Shown here in pieces: positions 8,488 through 20,882 of a DNA stretch of 64,000 nucleotides. The DNA is from Methyloversatilis universalis FAM5. Lineage in GTDB: Bacteria; Pseudomonadota; Gammaproteobacteria; Burkholderiales; Rhodocyclaceae. The DNA is taken from positions 62,001-126,000 of the forward strand of contig NZ_AFHG01000030.1 in the NCBI RefSeq assembly GCF_000214035.2. The letters are read 5' to 3'. Below the pieces are notes generated by a model. The model saw nothing but the letters and a program-made list of their open reading frames with translations. It made no database searches and had not been told where the DNA came from. The position numbers and the translations under genes are program-made. Numbering within the stretch: the first letter of the stretch is position 1; each line of letters opens with the position of its first letter.

Positions 8488-10368
8488 ATGACCCAGGCCA
8501 AGCACGAATCCAAGGCATTGGCGCCGCTGATGATTGCGGCGCTGGGCGTGGTTTTCGGCGATATCGGCACCAGTCCGCTGTATGCCTTCAAGGAGGCGTT
8601 CGCCGGCACCCACGGTCTGCCGCTGTCGGAAGCGAATGTGCTGGCCACGCTGTCGGCCCTGTTCTGGGCGGTCACGCTCATCATTTCGTTCAAGTACGTG
8701 TTCATCGTGCTGCGCTTCGACAACGAGGGCGAGGGCGGTTCGCTCGCGCTGGCCTCGCTGGCGCAGCGCTCGGCGCGGGTCGGCGTTCAGCGCCGGGTGG
8801 CGGCGGTGACCGCGGCCGGCGTGTTCGCGGCGGCGATGTTCTACGGCGACGCGGTGATCACGCCGGCCATTTCGGTGCTGTCCGCGGTCGAAGGCATCGC
8901 GGTGGTGGCGCCGACGCTGGAACATTGGATCGAACCGATCACCATTTTCATCCTGGTCATCCTGTTCTGCGTGCAGCGCTCGGGCACTGCCGTGGTGGGC
9001 CGCTTCTTCGGGCCGGTCACGGTGATCTGGTTCGCGGTGCTGGCCCTGCTCGGTGCCTGGAGTATCGCGCAGACGCCGGAGGTGCTGCGCGCGCTCAACC
9101 CCATGTACGCGGCCAGCTTCGTGGCCGAGAAGCCGGGCCAGTCCTTCCTGCTGCTGGGCGCCATCTTCCTCGCGCTGACCGGCGGCGAGGCGCTGTATGC
9201 GGACATGGGCCACTTCGGCGCCCGGCCGGTGCGCATGGCCTGGTATTTCATCGTGTCGCCGGCGCTGCTGATCAACTACTTCGGCCAGGGCGCGCTGGTG
9301 CTGCGGTCGTCCGAGGCGGTGAGCAATCCTTTCTTCATGCTGGCGCCGGAAGACTGGCGCCTGCCGCTGGTCGCGCTGGCGACCATGGCGACGGTGATCG
9401 CGTCGCAGGCCACCATCTCGGGTGCCTTCTCGATCACCGCGCAGGCCACCCGGCTCGGCTATCTGCCGCGCCTGCGCCAGCTGCACACCTCGGACACCGA
9501 GCGCGGACAGGTCTATATCCCGGCCGTGAACTGGATGATGCTGGTGGCGGTGGTCGTGCTGGTGCTGGAATTCGACACCTCCAGCGAACTTGCGGCGGCC
9601 TACGGCATTGCGGTGTCCGGCGACATGATCATCACCACGCTGCTCATGCTGTTCATCACCACCATGTCGCAGCGCCGGCTCAAGACGGTGCTGCTGGTGG
9701 TGCTGGGTGGCTTTCTGGTGGTGGAGGTGCTGTTCTTCGCGTCCAACCTGACCAAGTTCATGGCCGGCGGCTGGCTGCCCATGCTGCTCGGCGGCGCGCT
9801 GTTTACGATGCTGACCACCTGGAAGCGGGGCAGCAGCCTGATCACCCGCGAGCGCCGGCGCATCAACATCCCGATGAAGGATTTCGTAGGCGGCCCGCCG
9901 CTGGACGTGCCGCGGGTGCCGGGCACCGCCATCTACCTCACCTCGGACACCGAAACCGTGCCCAGCGCGCTGTTCCACAACCTGAAGCACTTCAAGGTGC
10001 TGCACGAGCGGGTGTTCTTCCTGCACGTGTCGATCGAGGACGTACCGCGGGTGCCGGACATCGACCACATCGAGGTGCATGAACTGGGCGGCGGCAACTA
10101 CACGGTGGAAGTGCGATACGGCTTCCGCGAGGAACCGAACATTCCGGAGGCGCTGGCCGCGCTGGCCGATCTCGGACTGGTGCTGGAACCGATGAGCACC
10201 ACCTACTTCGTCGCCCGCGCCACCGTGGTCGAAGGCCAGGGCAACGACCTGCAAGCCTGGCGGCGCGCGCTGTTCGGCTGGATGATGCGTCAGTCCGAAG
10301 GCCCGGCGAACTACTTCCACCTGCCGCCCAACCAGGTGGTGGAACTGGGCACCCAGATCAGCCTGTGA
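8488..10368 (+). CDS. kup: Low-affinity potassium transporter Kup
   Basis: The 626-residue protein begins with the Kup/HAK/KUP signature (LGVVFGDIGTSPLYAFKE). About 12 membrane segments span residues 10 to 440, and a hydrophilic C-terminal domain follows, as in E. coli Kup (622 residues). It imports potassium with protons across the inner membrane. The ATG at 8488 immediately precedes the conserved region. A strong hairpin at 10378-10411 follows the stop codon, so the gene is probably transcribed separately from the cytochrome b561 gene downstream. Confidence 0.95.
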   Translation: MTQAKHESKALAPLMIAALGVVFGDIGTSPLYAFKEAFAGTHGLPLSEANVLATLSALFWAVTLIISFKYVFIVLRFDNEGEGGSLALASLAQRSARVGVQRRVAAVTAAGVFAAAMFYGDAVITPAISVLSAVEGIAVVAPTLEHWIEPITIFILVILFCVQRSGTAVVGRFFGPVTVIWFAVLALLGAWSIAQTPEVLRALNPMYAASFVAEKPGQSFLLLGAIFLALTGGEALYADMGHFGARPVRMAWYFIVSPALLINYFGQGALVLRSSEAVSNPFFMLAPEDWRLPLVALATMATVIASQATISGAFSITAQATRLGYLPRLRQLHTSDTERGQVYIPAVNWMMLVAVVVLVLEFDTSSELAAAYGIAVSGDMIITTLLMLFITTMSQRRLKTVLLVVLGGFLVVEVLFFASNLTKFMAGGWLPMLLGGALFTMLTTWKRGSSLITRERRRINIPMKDFVGGPPLDVPRVPGTAIYLTSDTETVPSALFHNLKHFKVLHERVFFLHVSIEDVPRVPDIDHIEVHELGGGNYTVEVRYGFREEPNIPEALAALADLGLVLEPMSTTYFVARATVVEGQGNDLQAWRRALFGWMMRQSEGPANYFHLPPNQVVELGTQISL

Positions 10369-10377
10369 CCCGGGAGG

Positions 10378-10411
10378 GCGACCGCACCGGGAAATTTTCC
10401 CGGCCGGTCGC
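10378..10411 (+). terminator. Hairpin after kup, possible terminator
   Basis: Outer arms GCGACCG and CGGTCGC enclose an inner self-complementary CCGGGAAATTTTCCCGG core. No T-run follows, so it may be a transcript-stabilising hairpin and not a classical intrinsic terminator. It lies between the kup stop codon and the b561 start. Confidence 0.5.
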
Positions 10412-10509
10412 GCCCGGGCTTCCGCCGGAACTGCCGCGCATTGACAATGCCGAACCTTCGGGCTGCCGCTGTCGGCCCGCACATCCTCGCTCCCCACAGG
10501 ACAAGAAGA

Positions 10510-11040
10510 ATGCGCTACACCCGCACCGCGATGTCGCTGCACTGGCTCATCGCACTGATGATCATCGGCCTGTTCGCCTTCGGCCTCTACATGGTCGAAC
10601 TGCCGCTGTCACCGCAGAAGCTGAAGTACTACTCGTATCACAAGTGGGCCGGCGTCACGGTGTTCCTGCTGGTGCTGCTGCGGCTGCTCTGGCGCATCAC
10701 CCACCGGCCGCCCGACCTGCCGGCCGGCATGCCCCGCTGGCAGGTGAAGGCGGCTAAGGCCGGTCATCATCTGCTATATCTGCTGATGGTGATCGTGCCG
10801 CTGTCCGGCTGGCTCATGAGTTCGGCCAAGGGTTTCCAGACCGTGTGGTTCGGTGTGCTGCCGCTGCCCGATCTGCTGTCCAAGGACGCGGCGCTGGGTG
10901 ATGCGCTGCTCTGGGTGCACCGCCTGCTGAACTGGCTGTTCATGGCGGTGGTGGCCGGCCACATCGCCGCGGCGCTCAAGCACCACTTCATCGATCGCGA
11001 CGGGACGCTGGCCCGCATGTGGCCGGGGCGGCGAGACTGA
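10510..11040 (+). CDS. Cytochrome b561 family protein
   Basis: The predicted 176-residue protein has four hydrophobic segments. Histidines placed as in bacterial cytochrome b561 (SLHWL in helix 1, SYHKW before helix 2, AGHHLLY in helix 3, AGHIAAALKHH in helix 4) would ligate two haems. These membrane proteins pass electrons between the quinone pool and partners such as superoxide or periplasmic acceptors. The ATG at 10510 has an AGGACAAGAAG ribosome-binding region and begins at the conserved MRYTRTAMSLHWL. An upstream in-frame ATG lacks family similarity. No cytochrome c partner is adjacent. Confidence 0.88.
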   Translation: MRYTRTAMSLHWLIALMIIGLFAFGLYMVELPLSPQKLKYYSYHKWAGVTVFLLVLLRLLWRITHRPPDLPAGMPRWQVKAAKAGHHLLYLLMVIVPLSGWLMSSAKGFQTVWFGVLPLPDLLSKDAALGDALLWVHRLLNWLFMAVVAGHIAAALKHHFIDRDGTLARMWPGRRD

Positions 11041-11065
11041 GCTGAGCGTCGGTGCCGGCTACGCC

Positions 11066-11635
11066 TCAGCGGGCGCCGGGCGGCACCCAGGCCTGGGCCG
11101 GCTCCAGCCGGTAGCTCCAGGGCAGACCGGCGTTCTTCCAGCCATTGGCGTTGCGGCGGCCCTCGACCAGATCGCCCTCGAAGCCATCCACCACATTCCA
11201 CACCCGGCTGAAGCCGGCTGCCGCCAGCACATTCACCGCGCTGGTGGTGCGGTCGCCGGAGCGGCAGATGAGCACCACATCGGCGTTGCGGTCCAGCCCC
11301 TTGGCCTTGAGCAGCGCCTCGACCGCCCGCACGAAATCCGGATTCCGGTGCAGCGTGTAGCTGCGCGTCTTCGGGTCGAAATGGTCGAAGTCGATCAGCA
11401 GGAAGGGGATGTTGGCATCCATGCCGGCCGGGACGCCGACATAGCTCACTTCCGCCGGCGTGCGCACGTCGATGAACAGGGTACCGGCCGGATTGGCGTC
11501 CACCATGCGATGGGCTTCGGCGGCGCTCAGGTAGCGTTCGAGCACGGTACGGCGATTCTGCGCGACCGCATCCGGTTCGAGCGCGACGGCCGGGAGGCTG
11601 GCGCACAGCACCAGCAGGGACAGAAGGCGTTTCAT
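11066..11635 (-). CDS. Periplasmic rhodanese-domain protein
   Basis: The 189-residue protein has an N-terminal signal peptide (MKRLLSLLVLCASLPAVA) and one rhodanese domain with the active-site loop CRSGDRT. Rhodanese domains carry persulfide on that cysteine and move sulfane sulfur. Export puts this one in the periplasm. The ATG at 11635 is preceded by GGAGG at good spacing; the longer upstream frame lacks a signal peptide and is rejected. It converges with the b561 gene. A physiological partner is not evident. Confidence 0.85.
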   Translation of the reverse strand: MKRLLSLLVLCASLPAVALEPDAVAQNRRTVLERYLSAAEAHRMVDANPAGTLFIDVRTPAEVSYVGVPAGMDANIPFLLIDFDHFDPKTRSYTLHRNPDFVRAVEALLKAKGLDRNADVVLICRSGDRTTSAVNVLAAAGFSRVWNVVDGFEGDLVEGRRNANGWKNAGLPWSYRLEPAQAWVPPGAR

Positions 11636-11687
11636 CGGAGCGTCCTCCGCTTCTTGACTGCGTACCCCGCCTCGGTGGCGGGCATTA

Positions 11688-14303
<2,616 letters not shown>

Positions 14304-14418
14304 GGCGCTGCTCAGGTCGGTCGCATCCGGACCGCGAGGTCCGCTCGGTAAGGGGATGACCGGTTCACGACGACCACGGGGCTTTCTTTAGCCTCAGCGC
14401 CACGGCACACCGGCGCAA

Positions 14419-15048
14419 TCACTGGCCGTAGCTCCCGAACTTGGCCAGTACCCGGCTCATTTCCTCGGCATCGAGCAGGCGCGGCGAACCCACCTGCAGC
14501 GCGCGCCAGTACTGTTCGCACAGCGATTCGAACTCGACCGCGAGCGCCACCGCCTGCTTCAGGTCACGGCCGCACACCAGCATGCCGTGGTTGGCCATCA
14601 GACAGGCGCTGCGCCGGTCCAGCGCTTCCAGCACCGCGTCCGACAGCGCCTGTTCGCCGAAGGTGGCGTAGCGCGCGCAGCGCACGGTACTGCCGCCGAA
14701 GCGGGCAATCATGTAGTGAAAAGGCGGGATGTCCGCGCCCAGGCAGGCCAGCGAGGTGGCGAAGGGCGAGTGGGTATGCACGACCGCACCGAACTCCGGT
14801 CGGGCGGCGTAGATGTCACGGTGGATGCGCCATTCAGACGACGGCTTCAGACAGCCGCTCCAGCGGCCTTCGAGGTCGACCTCGACCATATCGTCCGGCG
14901 CGCAGTCGTCCGGTTCCATGCCGCTCGGCGTGATCAGGAATGCGGAACCGCGGCGCGCGCTGACATTGCCAGCCGCCCCGCGGTTGAGCCCGCACGTTTC
15001 CAACCGGCGAGCCGCATTGAGCACCTCGGCGCCGCTGACCTCAGTCAT
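14419..15048 (-). CDS. Class II aldolase, probable 5-(methylthio)ribulose-1-phosphate/deoxypentulose-phosphate aldolase
   Basis: The 209-residue protein has the class II aldolase/adducin fold: GNVSAR near residue 27, the SSEWRIH catalytic region, a VHTHSP zinc motif and a later ANHGML histidine. Family members include fuculose-phosphate aldolase, MtnB dehydratase and the Ald2 aldolase of the methylthioadenosine DHAP shunt. The gene directly follows mtnA on the same strand, whose product makes 5-methylthioribulose-1-phosphate. I therefore infer that this enzyme acts on that sugar or its 5-deoxy analogue; MtnB activity is the main alternative. The ATG at 15048 has only a weak ribosome-binding site but begins at the conserved domain. 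Confidence 0.75.
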   Translation of the reverse strand: MTEVSGAEVLNAARRLETCGLNRGAAGNVSARRGSAFLITPSGMEPDDCAPDDMVEVDLEGRWSGCLKPSSEWRIHRDIYAARPEFGAVVHTHSPFATSLACLGADIPPFHYMIARFGGSTVRCARYATFGEQALSDAVLEALDRRSACLMANHGMLVCGRDLKQAVALAVEFESLCEQYWRALQVGSPRLLDAEEMSRVLAKFGSYGQ

Positions 15049-15192
15049 CAGGGTGTGCCCCTGTATTGTGGAGTGAGGCCGATTATCCTGACAACGCCGC
15101 GGAATACAAGCGTGTCGGTATGAAATGTTGACGAAGTGCCTGCCGCGGCGCGGCATCATCCGGCGCAAACCCTTGCCGGACAAGGAAGCCGT

Positions 15193-16248
<1,056 letters not shown>

Positions 16249-16314
16249 GGATTGGGCCGGGCGGGCCGTATTGCGTCGGGGCCTGAAGCATAATCCGGGC
16301 TCCAAGCCAGATCG

Positions 16315-17481
16315 ATGTCTGCCATGCAGGATTTCAGCGGCCGCGTGCCGTCCAAGCTGCCCGACGTGGGCACCACGATATTCACCGTCATTTCGCGCGA
16401 AGCCGCCGAACTGGGCGCACTCAACCTGTCGCAGGGCTTTCCCGACTTCACCGCCGGGCCGGAACTGTTCGACGCGGTGGCGCGCCACATGCACGCCGGC
16501 GACAACCAGTACTCGCCGATGGCCGGCCAGCCGGCGCTGCGCGCCGCGGTGTCCGCCAAGATGGCGGCGGTGTACGGCGCACAGTACGACCCGGAGACGG
16601 AGATCACCATCACCGCCGGTGCGACGCAGGCGGTCTATACCGCGATCACCGCGCTGGCCGGGCCGGGCGACGAAGTGATCATTTTCGAGCCGGCCTTCGA
16701 CAGCTATCTGCCGGGCATCCGGCTGGCCGGGGCCATACCGGTGTTCGTGCGGCTGGAGGCACCGCATTTCATGCCCGACTGGAACGCGGTGGCGCGTGCC
16801 ATCACGCCGCGTACCCGGCTCATCATCACCAACACGCCGCACAATCCGACCGGCGCCACCTGGTCGCTCGACGACCAGCGCCGGCTGGCCGCGCTGTGCG
16901 ACGGCCGCGACATCCTGGTCATTTCGGACGAGGTGTACGAACACATCATGTTCGACGGCCGCGAACACGCCAGCGCCTGCCGTGTGCCGGAACTGGCAGC
17001 GCGCACGCTGCTGGTGTCCAGCTTCGGCAAGACCTTTCACGTGACCGGCTGGAAGGTGGGCTTCGTCTGCGCGCCGCCGTCGCTGACCGCCGAATTCCGC
17101 CGCGTGCACCAGTTCAACGTGTTCGCGGTGAACACGCCCTGCCAGCTCGGCCTGGCCGACTACATGGCCGACGCTTCGCGCTATCTCGATCTTGGCGCCT
17201 TCTACCAGAAGAAGCGCGACGACTTCCGCGCCCGCATGGCCGGGTCGCGCTTCGAACTGCTGGACTGTGCCGGCACCTATTTCCAGCTCGCCCGCTACGA
17301 TGCGATCAGCGACGAGCCGGACGCCGCATTCGTGCGCCGGCTGATGCGTGAAGCCGGTGTGGCCACCATACCGGTGTCCGCCTTCCACCACGATGGTTTC
17401 GACGCGAAGCTCATCCGTTTCTGCTTTGCCAAGAGCGAAGCGCTCATCGCACAGGCCTGCGAGCGCCTGTGCGCCTATTGA
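16315..17481 (+). CDS. Methionine aminotransferase (YbdL-like, PLP-dependent)
   Basis: The 388-residue fold-type I aminotransferase carries NLSQGFPDF near residue 42, the NTPHNPTG substrate/PLP region, SDEVYEH, and the PLP lysine in SSFGKTFHVTGWK. It is most like YbdL, which transaminates methionine and its keto acid KMTB. In methionine salvage this would be the final step. It diverges from mtnA with a 66-bp gap, which supports a salvage role, although broader aromatic or kynurenine-type activity cannot be excluded. The start is the ATG at 16315; a second in-frame ATG follows three codons later. Confidence 0.85.
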   Translation: MSAMQDFSGRVPSKLPDVGTTIFTVISREAAELGALNLSQGFPDFTAGPELFDAVARHMHAGDNQYSPMAGQPALRAAVSAKMAAVYGAQYDPETEITITAGATQAVYTAITALAGPGDEVIIFEPAFDSYLPGIRLAGAIPVFVRLEAPHFMPDWNAVARAITPRTRLIITNTPHNPTGATWSLDDQRRLAALCDGRDILVISDEVYEHIMFDGREHASACRVPELAARTLLVSSFGKTFHVTGWKVGFVCAPPSLTAEFRRVHQFNVFAVNTPCQLGLADYMADASRYLDLGAFYQKKRDDFRARMAGSRFELLDCAGTYFQLARYDAISDEPDAAFVRRLMREAGVATIPVSAFHHDGFDAKLIRFCFAKSEALIAQACERLCAY

Positions 17482-17489
17482 AAGCTGCA

Positions 17490-17702
17490 ATGGAAAACGT
17501 CGATTTCGAACTGCGGGGCGAATACGTCGCCCTGTGCGACCTGCTGAAGATCGCCGGTGTGGTCACCAGCGGTGGCGAGGGCAAGGCGCGGGTGGATGCC
17601 GGTGGCGTGATGGTGGACGGTCAGCCGGAATCTCGCCGCACCGCCAAGATCCACGCCGGTCAGGTGGTGGAGTGCGACGGCGTGCGGATTGCCGTTCGGT
17701 GA
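17490..17702 (+). CDS. Small S4-domain RNA-binding protein (YbcJ-like)
   Basis: The 70-residue protein is a single S4 domain: LCDLLKIAGVVTSGGEGKARV followed by GGVMVDGQPESRR. This is the layout of YbcJ/YlmH-type small RNA-binding proteins, which usually bind rRNA or tRNA. The ATG at 17490 lies 8 nt after the aminotransferase stop codon, and a GTG at 17469 overlapping that gene is less likely. It is probably co-transcribed with the aminotransferase gene. Its RNA target is unknown. A repeat-rich palindrome follows the stop codon. Confidence 0.8.
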   Translation: MENVDFELRGEYVALCDLLKIAGVVTSGGEGKARVDAGGVMVDGQPESRRTAKIHAGQVVECDGVRIAVR

Positions 17703-17710
17703 AGGGCAGC

Positions 17711-17784
17711 TTCAAGCTGCAAGATTCAAGTTGCAAGGCGCGGCGGGTCTTTTACGTGCCGCTTGAGTCTTGCGTCTTGCAGCT
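17711..17784. repeat. Repeat-built palindrome between S4 gene and hpnE
   Basis: The left side holds two imperfect 14-bp tandem units (17711-17724 and 17725-17738, 12 of 14 matching). The outer arms AGCTGCAAGA (17715-17724) and TCTTGCAGCT (17775-17784) are perfect 10-bp complements. The dyad lies between two convergent genes and probably acts as a shared transcription end. Its right side encodes the last few residues of HpnE. Confidence 0.7.
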
Positions 17785-19047
17785 CGCTCTGGCGAGCCGG
17801 CTGGCAGCCGTCAGGCCGCTGCGCACCGCCGCTTCCAGCGTGGCCGGGTAGTCGGGAATGAGGTAGTCGCCGGCCAGCGCGATGCGCGGGTCGGCAGGCG
17901 GCTCGATGGCGGCCCGGCCGGGCGTGCAGCGGAAGGTGGCGCGGCGTTCGCTGATGGTGCGCACCCACAGCGGTTCCGGCAGCGCCGGAAACTGGCGCTT
18001 CAGCGCGGCCAGCACCCGGCTTTCGACCTCTTCGCGGCTGCCGCGGGCGGCGGACACCACGCAGGCCAGCAGACCGGGCGGGCCGCCGAGCGCGCCGCGG
18101 TCGAATACCCAGTGCGGTTCGCCGTCAACGAATCCGGTCATGGCGGACGGCAGGCGCGTTTGGGCATCGCAGGCCACATAGACGGTGCTGATGGCTTCGT
18201 ACTCCAGCGCGTGCACCGCGCGCGAGATCGGGTCCAGCGCCGGCAGGCCGTCGAGCAGCGCCGGCAGCTGGTGCGGGCTGGTGGCGAACACCACCCGCTC
18301 CGCGCTGTGAAGCTGTTCGCCGCAGTCCAGTTCGAAGCCGGTGGCTGTTTCGCGCACGCTGCGCACCCGGGTGCCGCAATGCACCGCCACGCCGCGCGCC
18401 CGCAGCCAGAACAGCGCCGGCTCCGGCAGCAGGGCGCCGAGATCGGCACGCGGCAGCAGCAGGTCGGCCGCACCGGGCTCGCCCATCAGGCTGTCGGCCA
18501 GCACCCGTGCGAACACTCGGGCACTGGCGTCGTCGATGCCGGTATTCAGTGCTGCCACGCACAGCGGCGCCCACAGGTGGCGTATGCAGCTTTCGGTCTG
18601 GCTGGTGCGGGCGAGCAGGGCGGCGACGCTTTCGTCCGCAGGCGGCGGCCGGCGGATCGCGCCCATCAGGCGCAGTGCGGCCAGGCGGTCGCGCCAGCCC
18701 AGGCCGCGCGCGCCGATGAAGGCCAGCGCCAGCGCAAGTCGCGACGAGCCGTGCGCGCGCAGCGCGAAGCCGTCGTCGAATTCCAGTGCCAGCGGCAGGC
18801 GGTCGAACAGCGTGTCCGGGTCGGCACCGACGGTGCGCATCAGCGCCAGCGTTTCGCTGTAGGCGCCGATCAGGATGTGCTGGCCGTTGTCCAGCGGCAG
18901 GCCGTCCATGCGCACGGTGCGCGCACGACCACCCGGCTGCGGCGCCGCTTCGAACAGCGTGGGCTGCAGGCCGCGGCGCACGCAGTCGACCGCGCAGGCC
19001 AGCCCGGCCCAGCCGGCGCCGATGATGGCGATCGAAGTGCCTGGCAC
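17752..19047 (-). CDS. hpnE: Hydroxysqualene dehydroxylase HpnE
   Basis: The 431-residue flavoprotein has an N-terminal FAD dinucleotide motif (AIIGAGWAGLACA) and a C-terminal FAD-contact segment (RIALAGDYLIPDYPATLEAA), as in the amine-oxidase-like HpnE family. HpnE reduces hydroxysqualene to squalene with FAD. A GTG at 19047 starts the domain 8 nt after the hpnD stop codon; the open frame continuing upstream is out-of-frame hpnD sequence. The last ten or so residues (SCKTQDSSGT) are encoded by a palindromic repeat and look like a non-homologous tail. It completes the hpnC-hpnD-hpnE operon. Confidence 0.9.
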   Translation of the reverse strand: MPGTSIAIIGAGWAGLACAVDCVRRGLQPTLFEAAPQPGGRARTVRMDGLPLDNGQHILIGAYSETLALMRTVGADPDTLFDRLPLALEFDDGFALRAHGSSRLALALAFIGARGLGWRDRLAALRLMGAIRRPPPADESVAALLARTSQTESCIRHLWAPLCVAALNTGIDDASARVFARVLADSLMGEPGAADLLLPRADLGALLPEPALFWLRARGVAVHCGTRVRSVRETATGFELDCGEQLHSAERVVFATSPHQLPALLDGLPALDPISRAVHALEYEAISTVYVACDAQTRLPSAMTGFVDGEPHWVFDRGALGGPPGLLACVVSAARGSREEVESRVLAALKRQFPALPEPLWVRTISERRATFRCTPGRAAIEPPADPRIALAGDYLIPDYPATLEAAVRSGLTAASRLARASCKTQDSSGT

Positions 19048-19055
19048 AGGAGCGC

Positions 19056-19889
19056 TCAGTTCTTCAGCCAGGTTTTCCACGCCAGCCACAGCTTGCGCAG
19101 CGGCGTGAGCGCGATGCGCCGGTCGAGCACGCGGCAGCCGTCGCGCTCGATCTCGTCGAGCAGCGTGCGGTAGATGGCGGCCATCACCAGCCCCGGGCGC
19201 TGGGCCGAGCGGTCCTGCGCCGGCAGCGCAGCCATCGCCTGTTCGTAGTATTGACGCGCACGCGCGATCTGGAATTCCATCAGCTGCCGGAATGCGTCGC
19301 TGTAGCGCGCGTTCAGGATGTCGGCCGCGCGCACGTTGAAGCGCTGCAGTTCTTCCACCGGCAGGTAGATGCGGCCGCGCCGGGCGTCCTCGCCCACGTC
19401 GCGGATGATGTTGGTGAGCTGGAAGGCGATGCCCAGGTCGTGCGCGTACTTCTGCGTGTCGCGGTGGGTGGAACCGAAGATCTGCGACGCCAGCAGACCG
19501 ACCACCGAGGCGACCCGGTAGCAGTAGAGCTGCAGGCCCTTGAAGTCGAGATAGCGCGACTGGTCGAGGTCCATTTCCATGCCGTCGATGATTTCGAGCA
19601 GCTGTTCGCGCGGCAGGCCGTAGTCGCGGATGGCTGGCAGCAGCGCCAGGCAGACCGGGTGCTCCGGCGCGCCGTCGAAGCAGGCATTGATCTGGCCACG
19701 CCACCAGGCAAGCTGGGTGCGGGCGATGCCGGCGTCGTCGGTTTCGTCGACCACGTCATCCACCTCGCGGCAGAAGGCGTACAGCGCGGTGATCGCGCGG
19801 CGGCGCGGCGGCGGCAGGAAGAGGAAGCTGTAATAGAAGGACGAGCCGCTCTTTGCAGCCTTGTCCTGACAGTATTCGTCGGGGGTCAT
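19056..19889 (-). CDS. hpnD: Presqualene diphosphate synthase HpnD
   Basis: The 277-residue trans-isoprenyl diphosphate synthase carries the two aspartate-rich motifs (FCREVDDVVDE near residue 40 and RDVGEDARRG near residue 165) that bind magnesium-diphosphate. HpnD condenses two farnesyl diphosphates into presqualene diphosphate. Its ATG overlaps the hpnC stop codon by 4 nt, and hpnE follows 8 nt downstream. This order and family assignment match the three-enzyme bacterial squalene pathway that feeds hopanoid synthesis. No squalene-hopene cyclase gene is in the window. Confidence 0.93.
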   Translation of the reverse strand: MTPDEYCQDKAAKSGSSFYYSFLFLPPPRRRAITALYAFCREVDDVVDETDDAGIARTQLAWWRGQINACFDGAPEHPVCLALLPAIRDYGLPREQLLEIIDGMEMDLDQSRYLDFKGLQLYCYRVASVVGLLASQIFGSTHRDTQKYAHDLGIAFQLTNIIRDVGEDARRGRIYLPVEELQRFNVRAADILNARYSDAFRQLMEFQIARARQYYEQAMAALPAQDRSAQRPGLVMAAIYRTLLDEIERDGCRVLDRRIALTPLRKLWLAWKTWLKN

Positions 19890-20719
19890 CGGTCGGTCAG
19901 GGCCCTGAACAGGATCAGCGGCCAGTCGGTACGGCCCAGTTTCGGGCGATGGCGGAAGACATCGTAATCGACCTGCTCGATGCGCTGCAAAATGCGCAGC
20001 CCGCCCTGCACGATCAGGCGCAGTTCCCAGCCCAGCCGGCCGGGCAGGCGGCGGGTGAGTGGCAGGCCCGAGCGCATCAGCGCGCGGGCCTCATCGACCA
20101 GGTGTTTCATCATGGCGCGGAAGGCGTCGTCACAGCGTGCTTCGCGCAGCTGCGACTCGGTCACTCCGAAGCGCGCCAGCGTGTCCAGTGGAATGTAGAT
20201 GCGGCCGGGCGGGATGCCGTCCGGATTCTTCTTCAGATCGATGGCCACGTCCTGCCAGTGGTTGATCACCTGTAGCGCGCTGCAGATCGCGTCCGACTGC
20301 GCGAGGCTGGTCGCGTCATCGACCCGGTACAGGCAGAGCAGCAGCCGGCCGATCGGGTCGGCCGAGCGGCGGCAGTAGTCGCGCAGTTCGGCGTCATCGG
20401 CGTAGCGGGTTTTCACCACGTCCTGCGCGAAGGCGTCGAGCAGGTCGTGCAGCAGCGGCAGCGGCAGCGACCAGGCGCGCACCGCACGGGCGAGACGGGC
20501 GTGTATCGGGTCGTCCGGCATGCCGCCCTGCTCGATGATGCGCAGCTGGGCGCGGCAGTTTTCCAGCGCGGCCAGACGGGCTTCGGGCGCGGCATCTCCT
20601 TCGTCGGCGATGTCGTCGGCATGGCGGGCGAACCAGTAGAGGGCCGACACCGGCTCGCGCAGCGCGGGCGGCATCAGCACGGACGCGACCGGGAAGTTTT
20701 CGTAGTGATCGACCGACAT
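19886..20719 (-). CDS. hpnC: Hydroxysqualene synthase HpnC
   Basis: The 277-residue member of the squalene/phytoene synthase family has FARHADDIADEGD near residue 30 and a shorter second motif (HWQDVAIDLKKN). HpnC converts presqualene diphosphate to hydroxysqualene. The ATG at 20719 begins MSVDHYENFPV; an upstream in-frame start would reach toward the tRNA gene on the other strand and is rejected. It is the first gene of hpnCDE and overlaps hpnD by ATGA. The intergenic space to tRNA-Leu is only about 45 bp, so the two divergent promoters must be closely packed. Confidence 0.92.
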   Translation of the reverse strand: MSVDHYENFPVASVLMPPALREPVSALYWFARHADDIADEGDAAPEARLAALENCRAQLRIIEQGGMPDDPIHARLARAVRAWSLPLPLLHDLLDAFAQDVVKTRYADDAELRDYCRRSADPIGRLLLCLYRVDDATSLAQSDAICSALQVINHWQDVAIDLKKNPDGIPPGRIYIPLDTLARFGVTESQLREARCDDAFRAMMKHLVDEARALMRSGLPLTRRLPGRLGWELRLIVQGGLRILQRIEQVDYDVFRHRPKLGRTDWPLILFRALTDR

Positions 20720-20747
20720 GGGGCGCCGAGTATACCGGGGGCGGGTG

Positions 20748-20753
20748 TACAAT
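20748..20753 (+). promoter_or_regulatory. Probable -10 element of tRNA-Leu
   Basis: TACAAT ends 11 nt before the first base of the mature tRNA. No convincing -35 hexamer was seen at standard spacing, so only the -10 is called. Confidence 0.45.
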
Positions 20754-20764
20754 CCGCGCCGCGT

Positions 20765-20849
20765 GCCCAGGTGGCGAAATTGGTAGACGCACTGGATTTA
20801 GGTTCCAGCGCCGCAAGGTGTGGAGGTTCGAGTCCTCTCCTGGGCACCA
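20765..20849 (+). tRNA. tRNA-Leu, anticodon UAG
   Basis: The 85-nt sequence folds as a class II tRNA. Acceptor arms GCCCAGG and CCTGGGC pair, the anticodon stem CTGGA/TCCAG holds the loop TTTAGGT with anticodon TAG, a long variable arm follows, the T-arm carries GGTTCGAGTCC, and an encoded CCA ends at 20849. It reads CUA and wobbles to CUG leucine codons. It is divergent from hpnC. Confidence 0.97.
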
Positions 20850-20882
20850 GCCGGACGACCCGGCCGGTTACGCAGATGCAGG

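Noticed and set aside
10365-10757. 130-codon ORF bridging kup and the b561 gene
   Set aside because: It overlaps the b561 gene out of frame and runs through the hairpin after kup.
17752-19704. A 650-residue HpnE fusion
   Set aside because: The N-terminal part is hpnD read out of frame. The HpnE domain begins cleanly at the GTG at 19047.
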